From positions 558,001 through 622,000 of the forward strand of contig MBPM02000044.1 of NCBI GenBank assembly GCA_001695595.3: a stretch of 64,000 nt of DNA, in the 5' to 3' direction. Positions 34,504-46,158 of the stretch are shown in pieces. The position numbers and the translations under genes are program-made. The notes below the pieces were generated by a model. It had not been told where the DNA came from. It saw nothing but the letters and a program-made list of their open reading frames with translations, and did no database searches. The DNA comes from Plasmopara viticola. Lineage: Eukaryota; Oomycota; Peronosporomycetes; Peronosporales; Peronosporaceae. The first letter of the stretch is position 1. Each line of letters opens with the position of its first letter.

Positions 34504-34832
34504 GCATGCATCGCGAATGCGATCACCCCAAAATATAAGTAATCTTGCGGCCGCGCGAGGAAAGAGCTAAATCAGTTCCGCATATTAAAAATCTTTAAGC
34601 GCAACCAAGCGTGTAAAGCGCAAAAACGTAAAGCACATTGGAATTTCGAAGGCTTATAAAACGTAAGCGTTAATTACTCGCCAATCTTGCAAGAAGACAG
34701 GCATGGATTGCGGAAGCGGTCACCCCCCAAATACAAGTAACGTTGCGACCGCGCGAGAATTGGACGAAATTATTTCCGCATTTCAACCAAGCAGTTGAAA
34801 GCTTCAAGCGCAATAAAGCGTGTAAAGCTCAT
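34504..34832 (+). repeat. Diverged tandem duplication, period about 197 bp
   Basis: Blocks starting near 34504 and 34701 share GCATGx(A/T)(T/C)GCGxA...GATCACCCC...AAxTAxAAGTAA, CGACCGCGCGAG-type and AAGCGTGTAAAGC sequences in the same order. The region is rich in AAGCG/AAAGC words. Confidence 0.55.
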
Positions 34833-36287
34833 GTAGCGTTAAGCGCAGTAAAGTCCATAAGGCTTACAAAGCGGAGAAGCGCAGAAAAGCTTATAGTGCT
34901 TAAACCGTGTTTCGTGACTCATGGCAAATTTCGCAAACAATATCCGGTAAAGTTAACTTGACTTAGTTTCACTTTTCCAATTCAAATTTTTTTCGTACAA
35001 TATTGATAGCAAAGTGCTCGACATTTTGTAATATCGAGTGAAATACAGCCAAACGTTAGGCGCCTGTGAACATGCTAAATGGATTTTTAAAAAGGTCTCG
35101 ATATCATTAATGTTCAGATAAGTTCAGCCAAAACTTGTCGCAGTGCGAGTCTGCAGGCTGGGAGGACGTAAGAACACTCAAAGCCGCTGTAAATGAAGGC
35201 GTATTATTGTTAAGCACTGCCAAAAGACGCAACAATAACGCTTAGTATACATATACTGTATCCTCTCTCCTTTTCCCGATGTTTTTTAAGAGATGCATAA
35301 GAACCCTAGGGAGTCTTTTTCTTCGGACATGCCTAATCAAAGCCGACTTTAGCGCGATAGAAAACTTTAGCCTCGGTGGCGTTCATAGTATTTCACTTTT
35401 CAAGTTTGCTTTTCTCGAGCTGCAATTTTCATTTAAGTGACCTGCCTCTTGGCACATTGCATATTGGTGTATTCTAGATCGGACAAAGTCCCTGCCTCAT
35501 ATCTTTTTTCACTAACGATATATATATAAAACTCGATATTCTTTATTCGTATTAATTACAGCACATATCAATTGGGAATGACAAGCAATTGTCGATTACG
35601 AGAAGTGTATAATTTCTGCATGCCGCCTCTGTACTAGAAGTTTGTGTGATGCCGTTCCGCCTGGTAGAATTGTATAGACTGTTTAAGCCTACGCGAATGA
35701 TTTGTCAACCTGAACCCTTGCAAACGTTATGAGACGGGTTGAATCGCGTTTGTGTGGCTCTATCTGTTGAAGTACTTGACGCTTACACCCGTTTCTCTTT
35801 CGCTTTCTCATCAAAGTCATTACCAGACTTTATTGGCAGCCAACCTCAAACTGCACGACCTCTTTCAGCATCCACAACCAAGTGACGCCCGTCCATTTTT
35901 TGCCGTTTGAGTACTTGTACGCTGATTCACTACCAATTGAGTGTTGCTACCGAAAAAAGAGGCTTCAAACATCTCCATGTTTTTCTTCGTTGATATACTA
36001 GTGCCCTCATTACTTTCCTCATTGTATTCAGGCGTAACCTTGATCAGACTTACTTTTTACAATCCAATAAATTCTAGGGGTGGAAGCAAAAGTCAAAAAG
36101 AGCCTGTTGCGCGAGATCGGGTGGTTGGGATCTACGACTTTGTCCCGTTATTGGATCCGGGGATCGTGCTTGTCTAGCAGCGGCATGCTTCGAATCGAGC
36201 AATGATATAACATGTCTGAGAGGAGAAATAACATTGTAATGTCAATTGGTTTTAAAAATCTTCAGCTAGCATTATTTCGAACCTCGG

Positions 36288-36357
36288 AACATCGAGAGCC
36301 GTTCCGAAAGCAATTTGACTCGAAAATAAATTGCTTACGGAACGGCTCTCGATGTTT
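36288..36357. repeat. Hairpin: 30-bp inverted repeat with 11-bp loop
   Basis: The left arm 36288-36316 (AACATCGAGAGCCGTTCCG, then aaAGCAATTT) is repeated inverted in the right arm 36328-36357, with one mismatch in the stem. The spacer is about 11 bp. The arms do not extend into the flanks and no target duplication is evident. Confidence 0.85.
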
Positions 36358-39300
36358 CATCAATCAACCCGTTTAATTAACCGCGGTTCTTTGTCGAAGT
36401 TAAATGTTATCGACACGTTAAAGTCTACCAAGACTTTATATAGTAATCGTAATCTCGGATACTTGTGTGTGCGTCTAAAGTTTTCCGCTGCTGGATTCTC
36501 CTCCGAGATCTATTTGCCTTAGTTCACATGGTGTATGAGGTACTGAATTACCAAAAGGACTGAATTCTTCCCCTTTCGACACTTGCCCCTATGGCCAGTA
36601 CTACTCGGACCCTGTACGACGATAAAGTGCTTATCAATGATATCTCGAAAAAGCGATCTTGCGTTTTTAAAGTAAATTTTTTGAAGACCGATTTTATTTG
36701 CCTTTCCAATCATTGCTGTCTGCATTATATAAGGTTGAGGCTTCGTCAATCAGCACAGTCACCTTAGCTAGTTCGAGAAGTGGCGCCCCGGTAAGTAAAG
36801 CCGTCAACCTCTTTTTCCAATTAATATAGTCATAAGTTTTTCGTTCGCCAACCTTTCTTGCATGCAAGAAAGCGTGAACATTGGAAGAAGTCGAGCTTGC
36901 CAGGAAGAATAATTCTCCCAAGTGCACCCTATCTGTTCATAGGGTACGAAACACTTAGCGTTCAAGGCTTCCAAATAGAAATGCTCTGTTATCCCTACTA
37001 AAGGTCAAAGAAAAACCAAAGAAGTACCTACTTAAGGTAGCGATATGGGGGCTTCCGAAATTTGTGGTGCACAAGGTGTAGAGCAACGACGTTTTTAAAG
37101 TTTAGACACCGTGACACACATTAAATGCTTGGCAGCAGGGAGGACTGCAGATACAGTCTTCACCTTATGTAGCAACTTGTCAGAGCAGTGCACGATTCGC
37201 TTCAAAGTTAAAAAAACGGCTGTCAAAAAGAACAGCCTTACCGTGGATAACATAGTTTCACACGAGGTCAACATTGTCAGGGCAAAGCACAAATCTGCAA
37301 AAAGGTAGCATCGATTCACAGGCCAGGAATTATAGCCTTAATTTTTAGGTGGGTATCGAAACCAAGAGTGGACAACCTTTTTTGTGGATCGAGTGATTAG
37401 TCGCTCGACCCGGGACCTGGAGACATCTGGCTCGATGCCCACAAGATCTATATCAGGGCAGCTAAACTTAGGTCACTAAAGTAGACAAGCAATCATGCCT
37501 AAGATGCGTGACTGCCGCATATCTGATAGTCGGGTAAAATAAAGACAAATCATAGATGATGCTCGTAGCGGCGTAATCCCTCCAGAGGATGTGTATGTAT
37601 GTTGTGTTTTGAAAAAATGGAGTGAATCAGCCTTATAAACAGCGTACAACGTTAAAAGTCCTGAACGATTCCAAAGATCTTAACGATTTGAAGATTCCAC
37701 GCAAATGTGTTGTTCAGTCAAAACATTTATTGGGTAGAGAAGTGAGGTGTCGAACCAAATACCCCCGAATTCCGGGTCAAGCTACTTGCAACTAAAGACA
37801 CAGTGTGGTGTGCTTCGCTTAGGGCGCACCTGCTTTGACTCAATGAGCGATTGGGCAGTTCCTTACCTCTATAAATAAGGGTCGTCGACACCGACGCATT
37901 TGCATATATCAATTTTGTATCGCTTCCCATTCCCTTTTTCGGAAACTATGTTTCCCGCTTAAGATAGCAACCAGTAGAGATATGTCAGCCACTTCGACTT
38001 GCACATCTATATTGCTGTCTGCAGTGCTGTTAGTGCGTCTATCTGGCCCACCCGTGAATCTATGCTACCCACAGATAGGTCACTCTTTTCTTTGTAGAAA
38101 TTTCGGTACTTTGATGCCCCATCACTCTTACAATTTTGAGCAACCTTATTATGAGCCGTACGTGCAGCAATGGTGGCAAGTCATCAAAACCAAGGTCCTA
38201 GTACGAGTAATTGGTGATCTCTTGCTAACCATTCCTTTAGGAATTATGCCTTTATAGCCGGCAATTCTATGACCGAGCTATACTGGCATGGGTCAAAGCC
38301 ATAATAAGTTTGTGCAATAACAATCAAATATTAAAAAGTACATTCAATCAGCCATTTTTCACAATATCTTGCAACGTCCACAATTGAAAAAGCTGCATAG
38401 GCATGCTTGAGTGTACAAAGACGCGAAATGCTTTTAACACGTGTACAACCATTAGATCACCACTGCGAGTTCCGTCTGATAGCTGTCGTGCTTCAAAGCT
38501 AAGCTCATGTAGTTGGTACCAACTAAAATTTTCACAGTTTTTTTTTTGAACAGCTCCGAGAGCGCGGCGTATCGTGAGCAAACCTTTCGTGGTACCTATA
38601 TTCATTACTTCGCTGCCCTTTGAGACAAGCACCAATCGAAGGCTCTTTCTTACAGCAGCCATGATAGAATTTCTTGCTATGCTCGACAGCGCAAATCCAA
38701 ACTGGAACTGGACCCAAAAATGATTCTACGCACACCAAAAAAAGTATTCAATGTTGTGGCTCTAATCCATCTGTGCACGTTTACAAAGACAAATTGTGCA
38801 GGTGTGTGGTTGTACGACGGCTTAGCTCTTTAAAAAAAGTTATCCAACTGCTTTGATGTTCAGAAATTCATGTTTTTGGCCGTTATGATGGCTACTTCAC
38901 GTTTAAAACTTGTTTCTCTTGCTCTTTAAATGGCTTGCGCTTGAATATACTCTTATGAGTGTTGAACGCCAAGGAGCTGTCCATCCTCGACAAAAAGAGC
39001 ATCAAACTTGTAAACGGCGACTATAAGAGCGGTCTCGATCGATTCGCTAATCGTTGCTGCTTGCATTCGGAAGTTTCGCGGACAAAGATGGTCTGCCTCT
39101 TATCGACCTATAAACGTAGCTACTTGACTTGTTCGGGTTTTCGAAGTAAGTCACCGCTAATGGAAGACGTATCTATTTAATGCTGATTTTCCGGACGTAT
39201 CACGCTTCTTGATATAAAGGAAAGGTTTCGCTTTTTATCAATATTCATTGGCTTAATAAGGTATAAAGCCGAGTTTTTGCGAACAAAGTGGCTTTCGTTA

Positions 39301-40613
39301 ACGAAGGCCGAGAAAGAAATGGCGGCTCCTGGTGCGCACCACGCGACATATAAGTACTTACATTGGTTTGTATACTGAGATTTTATAAAGGGTATCGGAA
39401 TGGATATAGGCTCTGTTTAATTACCGAGCTGCATTTAGTGCATATTGAGAATTACAGTTAGTACCGAAAGGCTATGATTATTGTACAAAATGTATCAGTT
39501 TCCATACTGCGAATCTAGGAACAACTTCGGTGGTAGAACCTACAGCTAAGTTATGACAGGATCAGACAGGACCTTTGTTTGTTCGGGGAATGGTACCTCA
39601 CTAAAGGAGACTGTCGGGTCCGCCAAATCGCTAACATATTCACAGAGCTTGCGCCTCCCACGCTGGCAGATAGCGTGAGCATCGGTAGAACTCATAGCTT
39701 GCAGAAGCAACATCACGTTTAATTGCTGTTCAATGTGTTGGAGAAGTGAGCGAGGCTGTTATTTTCAAATTAATACCGAAATAGGAACACCGGCCTCTGC
39801 CACAAATTGACGCGCTCAGTTGCAACATTTCGGACTTTGCTGCATTTATGTCCGTGTTTGAATAACGAGCCGGTCCTTTGATGGATTTCGACCACGAATC
39901 CTTCCTATCAAACCGTGATATCTGGCAGGCACCTCAAAGTTTTACGCCATGCAACATCAGCGTATAAATCGGTGTCGGACGCGACAAGGAATCGTCACAG
40001 GCGAGGATCGACGATTCTGTATACATACTTGACTTTCACTTTCTGTCACTACAGCTTGGTCGCCGCATATAAAGAACAGTACTGATTTCAAACGTCTCTC
40101 TATTTCATTCCATATTGCAGCTTGGAAAGCTGCCTTTAAAAATTGTCAAAAAATAAACTAATGTTGGCAGCTGCAATCAGGCACCAGCACGTCTACCGTC
40201 AACTTTGTAGCTAACAGCTACAACATCTGAGCTGCTGACGTCTCAATAGACTTTTAGAATTTCATCCAACAACGACACCTATGCCATTTGTATTCATCAT
40301 AACGCTAAGCGCTCTCCATTATCATTTGAACGCTTCAAAAGAGGAATGCAAAATCATCAAATTTGAACAATCTACAATCCTCACCTTCAAGTCGACATGG
40401 GTCGACGTTCGGCTGTGAATTGAACTATTACGAGGAATCGCGTACACACGCAATGCCGCCATAACAGAGTAACGTGTCGTTGATCCCTCATGGACTGTGC
40501 TGCTGCTGATCATTGCAGACTTCCCCTGGTCTCTGAAACATTTGATAATCGTACAATACTCATAAATCTTCAAGATTTAATAATTAAATCGTAGCTCTAG
40601 AATGGAGAAAAAA

Positions 40614-42233
40614 TCACGAAATCATGCGAGCTGCGCGTTGGGTGCGTCGACAATTGTCGCATGTCCGATTGCATTCCGAGCGCTGGAATTGCTGGCCAAA
40701 GTACGAGATCAGCAATTGTCGACGGCACGTCGTGTCGTCCTCACAATACTCAGCCATGGACCGGAGCTTCTCAAGGTGAACAGCACGCGTTTTTCGTGTC
40801 ATGCCCTTCTGAGGCATGGTAAGGATGTGACGCATCCTCGAGACGTCCGTTGGACTGTAAAAGAGGATGCATTGCGACGGTTTCCCGTCTCGTCCTGCAC
40901 GACCAGCTTCTTGGTAATACCCTTCAATCGACTTGGCCACGGAAAAATGGATCACGAAGCGAACGTTGGCCTTGTCAATGCCCATACCATACGCGATCGT
41001 AGCACACACAATACTCAATTGACCATTTTGCCACGCCTGTTGCACCATGTGTCGATCCGTCGCGGATTGTCCCGCATGGTAAAAGTCGGCACTGAGTCCG
41101 CGGTCAAAAAGGTAGTCGGCTACATCTTCACAATCTTGCTTGGTCATGCAATAGACAATTCCCACCGCGTCAGGTTGATACGTTTTGGCAATGAGCTGGT
41201 ACAGCGCGTCCATTGCTTTCTTGTCACCGCTGCGAGGTTTGTTCATCACTTCAAACGTGAGGTTCTGTCGGTTAAAGCTCATGGAGAACACGCGTCCTTT
41301 GGGGATCATCAAAGACTTTCGGACGTGGTCGATCACTTTAGGTGGCGCAGTCGCCGTCAGTGCCAGTAAGGGAACATTCGGAAATGTTCTTTTCAGCAAG
41401 CCAAGCTGGTTGTATTCGGGTCGAAAGTCGTGTCCCCACTGGCTGACACAATGCGCTTCATCGATCACAATCCTGGCAAGCATCTGATTACGATTCAACT
41501 CTTGCAGCAAGTCCATCATCTCTGGCGACTTGATCACCTTCTCTGGTGTCAGGTATAAGAGCTTGACACTTGGCACCGTTCTCCTTAGCTCGGCCGTGAT
41601 TGATCTCTTGAGTGTCAGCGACGTCTGACTCGTCAAAAAAGCGGCAGGAATGCCGCATCCGGGATTTTGAAGCAACGCCGTTACTTGATCCTGAATCAGT
41701 GACAAGAGCGGAGACACGACAATGGTGACGCCTTTGCTTAGCACGGCTGGCAGCTGGTAGCATAGACTCTTACCGCCACCAGTCGGCATAAGTACAAAGC
41801 AGTCGTCTCCTCGCATTGTGGCTTCTATCACTTCTCGCTGATTCTTTCTAAACTCGTCGTTGCCAAAGACTATTCGATTGGCTCGGGCCAGCAGATCAAA
41901 AGGTACGCCCGACGTCTCTACCGCTCGTTTCTTAGCGTTTGAAGCATTGCGAATAGATGATGAACGTCGTCGACTTTGTTGAATCAGGTCAAGCGCTGTA
42001 TTAGACTCTCTGGTTTCCGTTTCGTCGTCTGTATCTTCGAAGAACGAGCGCTGGCGCTTTTGTCGGATGGATGTACTCAGCGGTGCGTCATCCAGCGTCA
42101 GGTCAATAGCATCATTTCTCACTCGTACTCCATCTTGTCTTTGCTGATGCACTGGAGTGGACTCCTGCTGAAAGTGTGAGTCGATAGGCAAAAAAGCCGC
42201 GGACTTCTTTCGACGCACCATTACCGCCTTCAT
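40614..42233 (-). CDS. RecQ-family DNA helicase
   Basis: 3'-5' DNA helicase for replication and recombination repair. From the ATG at 42233 (the frame is open 12 bp further, without ATG) it encodes 539 residues in one exon. All core motifs are present: [11 protein letters not shown] (motif 0), [14 protein letters not shown] (motif I, near 150-160), [10 protein letters not shown] (Ia), [15 protein letters not shown] (II, near 255), LTATAP (III), GIVYCMT (IV), [20 protein letters not shown] (V) and [12 protein letters not shown] (VI). The C-terminal zinc-binding subdomain is present ([17 protein letters not shown]...CDNC). The protein ends right after it, so the winged-helix part of the RQC domain and HRDC are absent or lie in an unseen 3' exon. 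The first 110 residues are disordered, basic and Ser-rich. It is shorter than human RECQ1 (649 residues). Confidence 0.92.
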   Translation of the reverse strand: MKAVMVRRKKSAAFLPIDSHFQQESTPVHQQRQDGVRVRNDAIDLTLDDAPLSTSIRQKRQRSFFEDTDDETETRESNTALDLIQQSRRRSSSIRNASNAKKRAVETSGVPFDLLARANRIVFGNDEFRKNQREVIEATMRGDDCFVLMPTGGGKSLCYQLPAVLSKGVTIVVSPLLSLIQDQVTALLQNPGCGIPAAFLTSQTSLTLKRSITAELRRTVPSVKLLYLTPEKVIKSPEMMDLLQELNRNQMLARIVIDEAHCVSQWGHDFRPEYNQLGLLKRTFPNVPLLALTATAPPKVIDHVRKSLMIPKGRVFSMSFNRQNLTFEVMNKPRSGDKKAMDALYQLIAKTYQPDAVGIVYCMTKQDCEDVADYLFDRGLSADFYHAGQSATDRHMVQQAWQNGQLSIVCATIAYGMGIDKANVRFVIHFSVAKSIEGYYQEAGRAGRDGKPSQCILFYSPTDVSRMRHILTMPQKGMTRKTRAVHLEKLRSMAEYCEDDTTCRRQLLISYFGQQFQRSECNRTCDNCRRTQRAARMIS

Positions 42234-45200
42234 GATGCTTGTCAAACCTTGGTATTGGTCAAAAGTAAATCTGCACTTATCACTTTGTCAACTCATTGCC
42301 TAATTTGATTGGGCTGAATTAAAAAGACCTGCTATAAGATATCTTCCAATTAATGTTTTTTATCCAGCCCAATACTAACTAATCAATATGTAGGTTGGAC
42401 CACTATGAAGGCATGACTCAAAATTGCCTTACGCGTGCCAAATCTTTAAGCCTACAGAAGTGCGTTCTGCTAGATGTACGTTGCAGCGTATTTATAAGCC
42501 CGAAAGTTGACACGAGATGCTCAATCCTCCATCTCTAAGCCGATATAAATTGAAAGGGTTGTTTCCGACCCGGCTGTCCGATGTCTTGCTTTCGAAGCAG
42601 GAAGCCCGGTCACCGCGTGGGGCACAGCCGCATGCCGGCGACAAGGTACGCTCTCAAAATGCAGGCCACTAATGGAAAAGACGATTCGAGTCACATGAAC
42701 TTTTCGCCCGGATGGAGGTTATTATCGCAAATTACAGCTCAAGCCATTGTCTATTTATTCTTGTAAAAAGTTTACCGTCTTGTTCCGAACAAAACTTCTT
42801 ACACATTATTTATAGCAATTGCAGCTTTGAATTCGTGCACGGAGGCTGATTGTCAGCGCGGGCAGTTGTGATATTGAATACGCGAAAACGCAGTGTAACG
42901 TAACATTCGCCTAATTTCAGACAGCACCGATTGCCAGAACCCTTCTACTTATCTTAAGCAGTCATGCACTTGATTGTTTTGAGGGCGCTTAACATGTAGC
43001 TCCTGACCGTCACAGTTGATTTATCCGCTGCACGTCTTAGCACGGGGTGTTAAGCTACGTCAGGAAGTCGCTTTACTTCGACGTAAAGTCCAAATTTGTC
43101 CGGCCCCTTATGGTGCATCCTTAATCTCATGTTCAATACGATGGTGGTTACGGGTACTACCATCAAATCAATTAAATTTCGCTATCCATCTCACCAGCAA
43201 GATTAAGAACGCAATCTTTAACAATGCTCGTGGGATTTCTCAGGATTTACATAGTACTTGGAGTGCAGAGGACCATAATATCATAAATTAGTTTTGAAAG
43301 TCGTGATTTTCTGCTGGTACATGCTTATTTAATACTGTGAGAGCTCAGATGAAGCGATATTCCATCTTATTCGTTAGCACCACGTCTATAGTACCTAGTA
43401 AGAATTGTATCTTCTTAAAATATGGAAATTGCAACCGCATTCCTTGACTAGTTGGAAGTATAATAGTTCAGCTTTATGCACAATCGGCGAGTTGTTTTGT
43501 AAGAAAATCGATCTAGATAAAACCTTTAAAGGATTTGCCTTTTAGCCACTTCCTCTTCTTATTCAGAAACGTTCGTGGTATTTGATGATTTTGACAGTGG
43601 TGTTATTAACCTGAGGCATCTACACAGCCTTACTGGAAACGAATGTTTACTTAAGCTCTTGCAACCCCCTTGCCATATTGTTGGGCCTTAAGTAGAAGTG
43701 TCACCGAAGTACTGGGCGAGGGAAAACGATTTACAAGCTTTCTCTTATCTCAAAGCCTCACATATGTTTGAGCCACTTCTTGTCCTCCACCCACGGCGCA
43801 GGCTCAGCCTTTCTTATAGCCGCAGCTCTTAGAACAGTCGGTTATAATGACAAGACAGTGTGAAAGCTCTAATGTGACATCGCTGCAAAGTTCTGCCGAC
43901 TAGTAATCATTTTATGTGCTTGTCTAATAATAATCATTAAGAAGCCGGCTCCGCGTACAGGAAGTCAAAAGATCGATAGATAAAACACATCACTTTCCTA
44001 CTAGATATTTTTGAGGCTTAGTTGTCTGTGGTACGCAAATCAAACTTCTCGTAAAAGTTGATAATAGCTATATACAAGATTAAACATATATAGAACGTGC
44101 ACCAGGACATATTGTTATACTGCATGTTCGGATTCGCCATTTTTGTAAAGAAGGTGAGCTCACAATTCTCTTGAAGCAGCGGTCGTTGCCTTCATCATCC
44201 CTGGTATACAAAGTTTAGTCTCATGCCCCACCACTCGATTTGATAGGAGTTTTAATAGTGGGTCTCTGGACACCATATCTAAGTTTGCTTGGATTAAAAG
44301 TTTCAACAGTTATTAATTGTTTGTTACACCTGCGAATATATTTCTTCGTCAAACATGAAGTTATTTGCGATATCCAGAAACCGTATATGTCTTACGATTT
44401 TGTGGAGTTCAGGCACCCGCTTGTAGTAAATTCAAGCATATTTAGATATACACTGTTGTGTGGATCTCACTGCTTTGCAGACCTGTTTTGCCTGTTTGCA
44501 AGGATGTTATGTTCGCCGTTGACGGCGCTACGTTCTTCACAACCAGTGGCACTATTCGTACGTTCAACACCTTTAATTTTCAAGCCGCGTATTTGCCTTG
44601 GCTTCTTTTTGAAGGGCCAATTGCTAATAGAGAGCGGAAAAATGGCTCACTAGAGCTCCATAGGCGATTGACACTTGACCCACCAAACAATCTAGGGTTA
44701 CTTTGTTTCTACCCTAGGTGGAATCACACTTCTTTTTGTTAAATACAATAAATAATGTGTGCTATCAATTTTTTTTACAGTTTACAATCAGGCCTCTATC
44801 GGACATCTTGTATCGGGCCATTGATCAGTTGATCTGAAAAATACTTTCTCACTTCTCTCAATTAACAATGTTGGCTGGCCGCAATCGTTTGTCGGCTTGC
44901 ACACTTTCCGATGCGTCGGTTTACAAAATGTATATGGTTACCTCGTACACATACGTGTACAATTAAAAGTCTGTCGCTTTTTGCTGATATTCCAAATCTG
45001 TAAGACTTTTAATGGCTAAATGCAGTAGCCACACACCCATTATGGGAGATGGTGTTTTTTTCTGCGGTAGCTACCCGCGTACGTATATCGCTAGCGTTAA
45101 TATTGCACCTTCTTCCAGCGACCCTTTGACCCTTGGGCAAATACATGTTTACTTCGTCGACCTTCGTCGGAACAAAGCGCTTCTGATTGCGAAAACCAAA

Positions 45201-46158
45201 GCAGCACATGATTTTAATACTCGGCAATGCGTACATTCGTTAGGACTGGATTCAAGCAAGTCCACCCACGGACACAACAACTAAAGATTCTGCATATTAA
45301 GCTATGTCAACAGCATTCCGAAGAAGCAAATCTGTTTTAGTTGGCCTTTGACTAAAGAAAAGGGTCACTGTCTGCACTTAATAGTATAAAGTGCTAAGAC
45401 CAAGCCACAAATCACCCTGTTCACTCGATGGCACATTTGTACCATTTCTCCAAAGTAGTTCACGCCCATCTTAAAGGCAAAAATGCGTGAGTGCTGGCGA
45501 TTAAAGTTTGAAGGAATGAACACTGCTTTGAACTGCTTCTCCATGTGCTCGCAGGACACAAAACACTTAGGCGAAAGATGTACGAGGGAGTAACCAGCCC
45601 TAAACTAAATCTTCTAAAGGAGAAAGGGCGAAGGCTAAGCACACCTAGATTGCCCGCCATCTCTACTCTCTTTGATCGAGATTGGTATTCCTCACTAGGT
45701 GCTACCGCCAGAGCGTGGTCTAAACTTATCGAAGTGTGCAATAAACTGCAATTTAATGACTCATTTATTTGCAATATTTGCTGGACTGAAACTGGCTTTG
45801 TCACATATGCAAACCGGTATAACTCAGAAAAAATACCCCCAGCCCGTTACAGATCATGCATGACCTGGACATTAAGGCCAAGAATGTTGATCCTGGCAAT
45901 TTTTCTAGTCATAAAAATTGACGCTTGACAACAATCCGGGCACATCACTTTTCGCCCTCTCTCTACCGCCCAATCATCTGGCGTCTAGCCAGCCCGTTGC
46001 TCGCTCTTTTGCCCACGATTTGCATGCTAACCTGTGCTCGCGCATAATCCCGTCGTAACGCCTACATCTTTTTTCACTGAGCTCACGGTCCGACAACGCA
46101 CGTGGCGATATTTGCACGTGCAACGCCACACAAGTCAACTTTCTTTGTTGCCACTGCG
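42234..46158. other. Gene-poor stretch of about 3.9 kb
   Basis: No gene is supported. Two overlapping plus-strand ORFs at 44240-44653 and 44458-44742 contain natural-looking peptide (GPIANRERKNGSLELHRR then LTLDPPNNLG) that could be a relic. ORFs at 45009-45284 and 45545-45928 have no motif and no strong start. Confidence 0.45.

Larger units (their letters stand above)
33508..40613. other. Gene-poor stretch of about 7 kb
   Basis: No gene is supported. It holds two tandem duplications and a hairpin, listed separately. Short ORFs with partly coding-like peptides occur at 36694-36927 (minus), 38348-38662 (minus, 104 residues from an ATG) and 38959-39180 (plus), but none has a recognisable motif. 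They may be relics. Confidence 0.5.

Noticed and set aside
38348..38662. 104-codon minus-strand ORF with an ATG
   Set aside because: Some coding-like look but no family, no neighbour support; left within the gene-poor entry.
40614..41369. 255-codon plus-strand ORF
   Set aside because: Antisense shadow of the RecQ helicase gene.
44240..44742. Two overlapping plus-strand ORFs of 137 and 94 codons
   Set aside because: The first lacks an ATG and neither has a recognisable motif; too weak to call as a gene.
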